64,000 nucleotides of DNA from Kitasatospora sp. Root107 (GTDB lineage: Bacteria > Actinomycetota > Actinomycetes > Streptomycetales > Streptomycetaceae): contig NZ_LMCT01000004.1 in the NCBI RefSeq assembly GCF_001424875.1, forward strand, positions 182,327-246,326. The letters are read 5' to 3'. Made by a program: the position numbers and the translations under genes. The notes beneath the pieces are model-generated. The model made no database searches and had not been told where the DNA came from. It was given only the letters and a program-made list of their open reading frames with translations. Below are positions 59,880 to 64,000 of the stretch, one piece after another. Position 1 is the first letter of the stretch. The number at the start of each line of letters is the position of its first letter.

Positions 59880-60908
59880 TCAGCGCTCCTTCAGCGAGGT
59901 GAGGCCGAACTGCACGAATAGCGGCACGAGTTCACCCACCCGGTCGAAACCCTGGCCGACCGTTCGGCCCTGGCTGTACCGGTAGTGGATTCCCTCCAGT
60001 ACCACGGCGAGCTTGAACGAGGCGAAGCCGACGTACCAGCCGAGCGCCGAGACGTCCCGCCCCGAGCTCGCGGCGTACCGGCCGACCAGTTCGGCGGTGC
60101 AGGGGAAGCCCGGGGCGAGGGCGGCGCCGGGCAGTATCCCGTCGTACTGGCGGGCCAGTTCGGTGTACATCACCAGCAGGCCGAGGTCGGTGAGCGGGTC
60201 GCCGAGGGTGGACATCTCCCAGTCCAGCACGGCGGTGATCTCGTCGTCCGGGCCGATCAGCACGTTGTCCAGGCGGTAGTCGCCGTGCACCAGGGCCGGG
60301 GCGGGGGAGACCGGCAGAGTCTCGGTGAGCGTCTGCCGCAGCTCGGCGATGCCGGGCACCTCGCGGCTCCGGGACGCCTCCAACTGCCGTTCCCAGCGCC
60401 GGAGCTGACGCTCCAGGAAGCCTTCGGGGCGGCCGAAGTCCGCCAGTCCGACGGCCGCCGGGTCCACCGCGTGCAGCGTCACCAGGGTCTCCACCAGGCG
60501 CAGGCCGAGCCCGTACACCCGGTGCTCGCCGAGCGCGGCCAGCACCGCCGGGTCGCGGTGCGGGGTGCCCGCCACGTGCTCCATCAGGTACCAGGGCGCG
60601 CCGAGCACCTCGGGGTCCTCGACCAGCAGCAGCACCTCCGGCACCGGCACGGCGGTCGGGCCGAGCGCGGCCAGCACCCGGTACTCGCGGGCCATGTCGT
60701 GCGCGGTGGCCAGTACGTGCCCGAGCGGCGGCCGCCGGAGCACCCAGCTGCCGGTGCCGTCGGTCACCTGGTAGGTCAGGTTGGACCGCCCGCCCTCGAA
60801 GAGTTCGGCGCGCAGCGGTCCGCGCACCAGACCGGGCAGTGCGGCGTCCAGGTGGGCCCGCAGCCGGTCGAGGTCGAGGCCGGGCGGGTCGGCGTGGTCA
60901 TCGCTCAA
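59880..60908 (-). CDS. Phosphotransferase, ACAD10/11 N-terminal-like (putative 4-hydroxyacyl-CoA kinase)
   Basis: The 342-residue protein has an aminoglycoside-phosphotransferase fold: LFEGGRSNLTYQVTDG as nucleotide loop, VLRRPP with the ATP-site region, and catalytic LVHGDYRLDNVLIG. The metal-binding VLDWEMSTLGDP follows. These blocks match the kinase domain of ACAD10/11 and LvaA. It starts at a TTG, with GAGG seven bases before; no in-frame ATG is nearby. It is the first gene of the operon, 31 bases from the shared operator. An antibiotic-resistance role is unlikely from this context. Confidence 0.87.
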   Translation of the reverse strand: MSDDHADPPGLDLDRLRAHLDAALPGLVRGPLRAELFEGGRSNLTYQVTDGTGSWVLRRPPLGHVLATAHDMAREYRVLAALGPTAVPVPEVLLLVEDPEVLGAPWYLMEHVAGTPHRDPAVLAALGEHRVYGLGLRLVETLVTLHAVDPAAVGLADFGRPEGFLERQLRRWERQLEASRSREVPGIAELRQTLTETLPVSPAPALVHGDYRLDNVLIGPDDEITAVLDWEMSTLGDPLTDLGLLVMYTELARQYDGILPGAALAPGFPCTAELVGRYAASSGRDVSALGWYVGFASFKLAVVLEGIHYRYSQGRTVGQGFDRVGELVPLFVQFGLTSLKER

Positions 60909-60935
60909 GGGAGGTCCTCACGGGAGAGCCGGGCA

Positions 60936-60983
60936 GCTGACTAAGCGCTTGCTTAGCATTGCCCGCCGCCCCGCCGGTGTCAA
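60936..60983 (-). promoter_or_regulatory. Promoter and operator of the dehydrogenase operon
   Basis: On the minus strand, TTGACA (60983-60978) is followed by an 18-base spacer and then the same 24-base element (60959-60936) that precedes the SDR operon. The spacers themselves are unrelated, so the match is a selected signal and not a duplicated segment. The core is CTAAGCAAGCGCTTAG. Confidence 0.87.
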
Positions 60984-60998
60984 CGCTCCCCGCGCAGC

Positions 60999-61036
60999 GC
61001 GACGGCCGCCCCCGGAACTCCCGGAGCGGCCGTCGC
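60999..61036 (-). terminator. Terminator after the catalase remnant
   Basis: A perfect 11-base-pair stem (GCGACGGCCGC with GCGGCCGTCGC) begins eight bases past the remnant's stop codon on the minus strand. It would stop read-through into the dehydrogenase operon promoter. Confidence 0.75.
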
Positions 61037-61043
61037 CCTGCTG

Positions 61044-61625
61044 CTACTGCCCGTTGACCTTGGTGGCGATCCGGTCGCCGAGGCCCTTGTCGACCTTGCG
61101 CCAGTACTCCAGCGCCCGGGCCAGCACCGGCGCCGAGACGCCGTTCTTCAGGTGCCCGCTGATGTTGGAGACCAGCCGCTCGCGCGCCGAGTCGTCCAGC
61201 ACCTGACGCACCATCGTCCCGGCCTGTCCCCAGTCGTCATCCTCGCGGTGCAGCGGGTACGCCTCGCGCACCATCCGCCCCGCCACGTCCCAGCCGAGCG
61301 GCGAGCCCCACAGCTCCGGCTGCGCGGCCGGGCCGCCGTACGAGTTGGGCGCGTACGGCGTCTCGTTGCGGGCGGCGTCGAACCGCATCGGCCCGTCCTT
61401 GGCGTACGAGTGCACCGGGACGTGCGGCCGGTTGGGCGGCAGCTGCGCGTAGTTGGGACCGATCCGGTACCGGTGGGTGTCCGGATAGGAGAAGATCCGG
61501 CCGAGCAGCATCTTGTCCGGCGAGACGCCGATCCCGGGCACCAGGTTGGACGGCTCGAAGGCGGCCTGCTCGATGTGCACGTGGTAGGACGAACAGCGTC
61601 CAGGACGGACGCTTGCTTCGGACAT
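61044..61625 (-). pseudogene. N-terminally truncated catalase remnant
   Basis: The 193 codons match only the C-terminal 40 percent of a heme catalase, from HIEQAAFEPSNLVPGIGVSP to the end, whereas intact catalases have about 480 residues. The heme-ligand Tyr is present in RIFSYPDTHRYRIGPNYAQL. The part with catalytic His and Asn and the core barrel is gone, so it cannot be an active catalase. The first 16 codons (MSEASVRPGRCSSYHV) are unrelated. The frame is still open with normal codon bias, so the loss is recent or the fragment is expressed. Upstream DNA shows no remains of the missing part. Confidence 0.85.
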
Positions 61626-61720
61626 GGGGAAGGGCCTCTTTGAGGTACTCGCGTACCGGCCGGCCGGCGGTCCGCCCCGCTACGGCCGTCTCCTACTCGA
61701 ACACCGACCGGGCCCGCTTG

Positions 61721-61942
61721 CTACTCGGCCGTCCACACCGTCCGGTCGCCGCCGACCCAGGCCACCAGGTCGGGGTCGTCCAGGTCGGGGTCGGCCACGC
61801 CCGCGCGGCGGATGAACTCGGCCACGTCCTGCTCGCTGGTGGCCTTGCCGACCGGATTGCCGTAGATCTCCACCCGGCGGTACGGCCGGGCGCCGCCGGC
61901 GGGGGCCCGGACCACGACCGGCGGGTGGAAGATGTCGCTCAT
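61721..61942 (-). CDS. Small conserved hypothetical protein
   Basis: The 73-residue acidic protein starts MSDIFHPPVVVRAPAGGARPY. It contains RRVEIYGNPVGKATSEQDVAEF, then an Asp-rich end with DPDLDDPDLVAWVGGD. The single-domain look is that of small actinobacterial proteins of unknown role. The ATG lacks a strong ribosome binding site. It lies between the catalase remnant and the DNA ligase gene on the same strand. The 95 bases between it and the remnant hold no further gene. Confidence 0.65.
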   Translation of the reverse strand: MSDIFHPPVVVRAPAGGARPYRRVEIYGNPVGKATSEQDVAEFIRRAGVADPDLDDPDLVAWVGGDRTVWTAE

Positions 61943-61986
61943 GCCTCAAGTGTCGCGCGGTCGGCCCCCGGGGTCTCGGCGGTGGT

Positions 61987-62934
61987 TCAGCCGGCGCTGT
62001 GCTCGCGGATCACCTCGCGGGCGGGCTTGTCCTCGCGCAGGCCCAGGAAGCGCGGGTGGCGCAGCCGCCCGTCCCTGGTCCAGCCGGTGAAGGCGAGCTG
62101 GGCGACCAGCTCGGGGGCGACCCAGTGCGGGTGCCGTTCGGGGACCGGGTCGGCGAACGGGGAGGCCGGGCGGGCCAGCTCGTCCAGCCGGGCCCGCAGG
62201 CGCACCAGGGTGGCGGTGTCGAAGCCGGTGCCGACCTTGCCCGCGTAGCGCAGCAACGGGCCCTCGTAGTGCCCGAGCAGCAGGGCGCCGAAGCCGGCCC
62301 GGGTGCCCGCCGGGTCGGTGAAGCCGCCGACCACCAGCTCCTGGGCGGCCGAGCACTTGAGCTTGAGCCAGTCGGGGGAGCGGCGCTGCAGGTACTTCCC
62401 CTCCGCGCGCTTGGCGATCAGCCCCTCCCAGCCCCGGGCGCAGGCGTCGGCGAGCGGCACCGGGCCCTCGACCTCCCGGTGCAGGGTGTACCGCAGCGGC
62501 CCGCCGTAGTGCACCGCCCGGCGGAGCACCTCCTTGCGCTCGCGCAGCGGCAGCCCGGTGGTGTCGTAGTTCTCCAGCTGGAGCAGGTCGAACAGGTAGT
62601 ACGTGACGGTCACCCCGCTGGCCCTGGCCCGGATCGGGTCGTGCAGCTGCATCCGGCGCTGGAGCAGCTCGAAGCTGGTTCGGCCGTGGTCCAGCGCAAC
62701 GATCTCGCCGTCGAGCACGAACCGGCGGACCGGCTGGGCGGCGAGCGCCTCGACCAGCTCGGGGTAGCCCGCCTCCAGCGACTTCCCGTTCCGGGAGAGC
62801 AGCCGGATGTCGTCGCCGTCGCGGTAGGCGATCGCCCGGATGCCGTCGAGCTTGCGCTCCAGCAGCCAGCCGGGACCGAACGTCCGGCGTTCGCTCGGGG
62901 TGGCCAACATGGGGCTGAACCGTTGGAGTGTCAC
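61987..62934 (-). CDS. ATP-dependent DNA ligase (LigC/LigD ligase-domain type)
   Basis: The 315-residue enzyme has nucleotidyl-transfer Lys in LLERKLDGIRAIAY (motif I). Further motifs are RFVLDGEIVALD (III), WEGLIAKRAEGKY (IV) and DWLKLKCSAAQELVVGGF (V). A C-terminal OB fold reads RAGFGALLLGHYEGPLLRYAGKVGTGF. It has no polymerase, nuclease or Ku-binding domain. Stand-alone ligases of this kind serve end joining or base-excision repair in actinobacteria. No ku gene is in the window. The GTG at 62934 is favoured; an ATG nine codons later is an alternative. The upstream frame overlaps the SDR gene. Confidence 0.88.
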   Translation of the reverse strand: MTLQRFSPMLATPSERRTFGPGWLLERKLDGIRAIAYRDGDDIRLLSRNGKSLEAGYPELVEALAAQPVRRFVLDGEIVALDHGRTSFELLQRRMQLHDPIRARASGVTVTYYLFDLLQLENYDTTGLPLRERKEVLRRAVHYGGPLRYTLHREVEGPVPLADACARGWEGLIAKRAEGKYLQRRSPDWLKLKCSAAQELVVGGFTDPAGTRAGFGALLLGHYEGPLLRYAGKVGTGFDTATLVRLRARLDELARPASPFADPVPERHPHWVAPELVAQLAFTGWTRDGRLRHPRFLGLREDKPAREVIREHSAG

Positions 62935-62971
62935 CCCACAAGAGTGCCCCCGGAGCGCGTCCGACGGCAGG

Positions 62972-63694
62972 TCAGACCAGGCGGTGACCACCGTCGACGT
63001 GCAGCACGGTGCCGGTCACGAACGGATTGCCGATCGCGTACAGCACGGCCTGGACCAGGTCGTCCGGGCTGCCCACCCGGCGGGCGGGGTTGCGCTCGGC
63101 GACGCTGCGCAGGAAGGGATCCTTGCGCTCGGCCAGCCCGTCCCAGGCGCCCGAGTCGACGATGCCGGGGGAGACCGCGTTGACCCGGACGGGTGCCAGC
63201 TCGACCGCCAGCGCCTCGACCAGGAAGGCCAGTGCGCCGTTGGTGGTGGCCATCACCACGCGCTCCGGCGCGGGGCGCCAGGCGGCCACGCCGGAGAAGA
63301 AGGTGAACGAGCCGCCCTCGTTCACCCGTCCCGCCAGGTGCTTGGCGAGCAGCAGCGGGCCGATCACCTTGGCCGCGAACGCCCGCTGCACGGCGGCCAG
63401 TTCGAGGGTGCTGACCGGTCCGTTGGCGGGCATCGCGGCGGTGGACACCAGGTGGTCGAACGGGCCGACCCGCTCGGCCAGTGCCGCGATCGAGTCCTCG
63501 TCGGCCAGGTCGACCGGCTGGACCAGGGCGGGCCCGGCCAGCTCGGCGGCGGTGGCCCGCAGTCGCTCGGCGTCCGGTCCGGCCAGCACCAGGTCGGCAC
63601 CTGCGGCCGAGGCGGTCCGGGCTATCGCGCGCCCGATGTTCGAGCCCGCGCCGACCACGACCAGGCGGCGTCCGTCGAGGGAGTCCTTGCTCAT
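62972..63694 (-). CDS. SDR family oxidoreductase
   Basis: The 240-residue enzyme has cofactor loop LVVVGAGSNIGRAIART. STAAMPA sits in place of the NNAG segment, and the C-terminal end is NPFVTGTVLHVDGGH. The usual catalytic Tyr-x-x-x-Lys is not visible: the site reads VVMATTNGALAFLVEAL, so the Tyr and Lys seem to be replaced (T and A). Catalysis by the standard route is doubtful. This resembles the SDR set that pairs with divergent LysR genes in Streptomyces. AAGGAA precedes the ATG at 63694. Confidence 0.83.
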   Translation of the reverse strand: MSKDSLDGRRLVVVGAGSNIGRAIARTASAAGADLVLAGPDAERLRATAAELAGPALVQPVDLADEDSIAALAERVGPFDHLVSTAAMPANGPVSTLELAAVQRAFAAKVIGPLLLAKHLAGRVNEGGSFTFFSGVAAWRPAPERVVMATTNGALAFLVEALAVELAPVRVNAVSPGIVDSGAWDGLAERKDPFLRSVAERNPARRVGSPDDLVQAVLYAIGNPFVTGTVLHVDGGHRLV

Positions 63695-63752
63695 GAGTGG
63701 TGTTCCTTGTCCGTTCGGGTGAGATCTCCGAGCCTGGTCGTCCGCTCGCCAT

Positions 63753-63765
63753 ATGTCCAAGACAT
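63753..63765. promoter_or_regulatory. Probable LysR-type binding site
   Basis: ATGTC-CAA-GACAT is a perfect inverted repeat between the SDR gene and the LysR gene, 29 bases before the LysR ATG and 58 before the SDR ATG. It has the T-N11-A outline expected for LysR-type regulators. Confidence 0.6.
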
Positions 63766-63794
63766 GATTTCTTCGTCAGCCATAAACTGCCTGC

Positions 63795-64000
63795 ATGGCA
63801 ACGCTCCGTCAGCTCGAATACCTGGTCACCGTCGTGGACACCGGCTCGTTCACCCGCGCCGCCGAGCTGTTGCACGTCTCGCAGCCCGCGCTCTCGCACC
63901 AGGTCCAGGCACTGGAGCGGGACGCCGGCGGGCGGCTGCTGGAGCGGCTGCCGCGGGCCGTCCGGCTCACCCCGATGGGGCGGGCGATGCTGCCGCACGC
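63795..64000 (+). CDS. LysR family transcriptional regulator (truncated by window end)
   Basis: The first 68 codons are visible and carry the LysR winged helix: LRQLEYLVTVVDTGSFTRAA, LHVSQPALSHQVQALERD and LLERLPRAVRLTPMG. The ligand domain lies beyond the window. It is divergent from the SDR gene and shares a palindrome with it, so it most likely controls that gene. Confidence 0.9.
   Translation, partial: MATLRQLEYLVTVVDTGSFTRAAELLHVSQPALSHQVQALERDAGGRLLERLPRAVRLTPMGRAMLPH

Noticed and set aside
59880-60908. Aminoglycoside resistance gene
   Set aside because: The phosphotransferase fold is shared, but the sequence blocks and the operon with an ACAD10/11-type dehydrogenase point to acyl-CoA metabolism.
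1-64000. CRISPR arrays, insertion sequences or prophage
   Set aside because: No direct repeat arrays, transposase, integrase or phage structural genes were seen, and no attachment-site-like duplication was noticed at the tRNA genes.

Overview
The window is high-GC actinomycete DNA, most likely from Streptomyces or the close relative Kitasatospora. Coding frames have almost exclusive G/C at third positions, GTG and TTG starts are common, Tat-type signal peptides occur, and the SOS and iron boxes have actinobacterial consensus forms. I see no insertion sequence, phage, CRISPR array or large biosynthetic cluster. The region looks like ordinary chromosome with accessory functions. Species and chromosomal position cannot be read from the sequence.

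Layout. Positions 1-3457 hold a gene tail, a DUF1345 membrane protein, a PAS/SpoIIE phosphatase with a kinase-like ATPase domain, and a VOC protein. Positions 3648-9186 are a complete SOS mutagenesis cassette: a LexA box, then imuA', imuB and dnaE2, with dnaE2 carrying an apparent one-base frameshift. Positions 9317-24395 hold transporters (AspT-type exchanger, MFS, NCS1), a flavin monooxygenase, an AraC/DUF1772 divergent pair, a subtilisin-inhibitor protein, an acyl-CoA synthetase, a BBE-type oxidase, an ADP-ribosylglycohydrolase and a secreted AVGGDA-repeat protein. Positions 24459-28709 hold a VOC dioxygenase-like gene divergent from its probable MarR regulator (two palindromic operators), a broken membrane gene, a BNR-repeat protein and a pirin.

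Positions 28791-30932 are the most unusual stretch. Two atypical tRNA genes, Tyr(GTA) and Ser(GCT), lie directly downstream of a U-tract terminator. That terminator follows an 18-codon open frame with a strong ribosome binding site, one UAU codon and a run of four serines including AGU-AGU. This resembles an amino-acid attenuator placed in front of tRNA genes. Positions 31050-43628 contain a disulfide reductase, an M48 protease, a heterodimeric ABC exporter with complementary broken ATP sites, an APC permease, a potassium channel, an NTF2/aldo-keto reductase/metallo-beta-lactamase group facing a TetR gene, and a thioredoxin. Positions 43708-53032 hold a tandem pair of secreted paralogues, a DUF4331/TPR operon, a DUF1990-YndJ operon sharing palindromes with a tiny zinc-ribbon gene, a ferredoxin reductase, and a DUF2470 gene under an iron box.

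Positions 53062-60983 form one regulon for acyl-CoA catabolism. A TetR gene is followed by two convergent operons (SDR-SDR-quinone reductase on +, phosphotransferase and three acyl-CoA dehydrogenases on -). Each operon is driven by a promoter with TTGACA, an 18-base spacer and an identical 24-base operator. The phosphotransferase plus ACAD10/11-type dehydrogenase pair suggests a 4-hydroxyacyl-CoA route of the LvaA/LvaC type. The right end holds a decayed catalase fragment, a small hypothetical gene, an ATP-dependent DNA ligase, and an SDR divergent from a truncated LysR gene.
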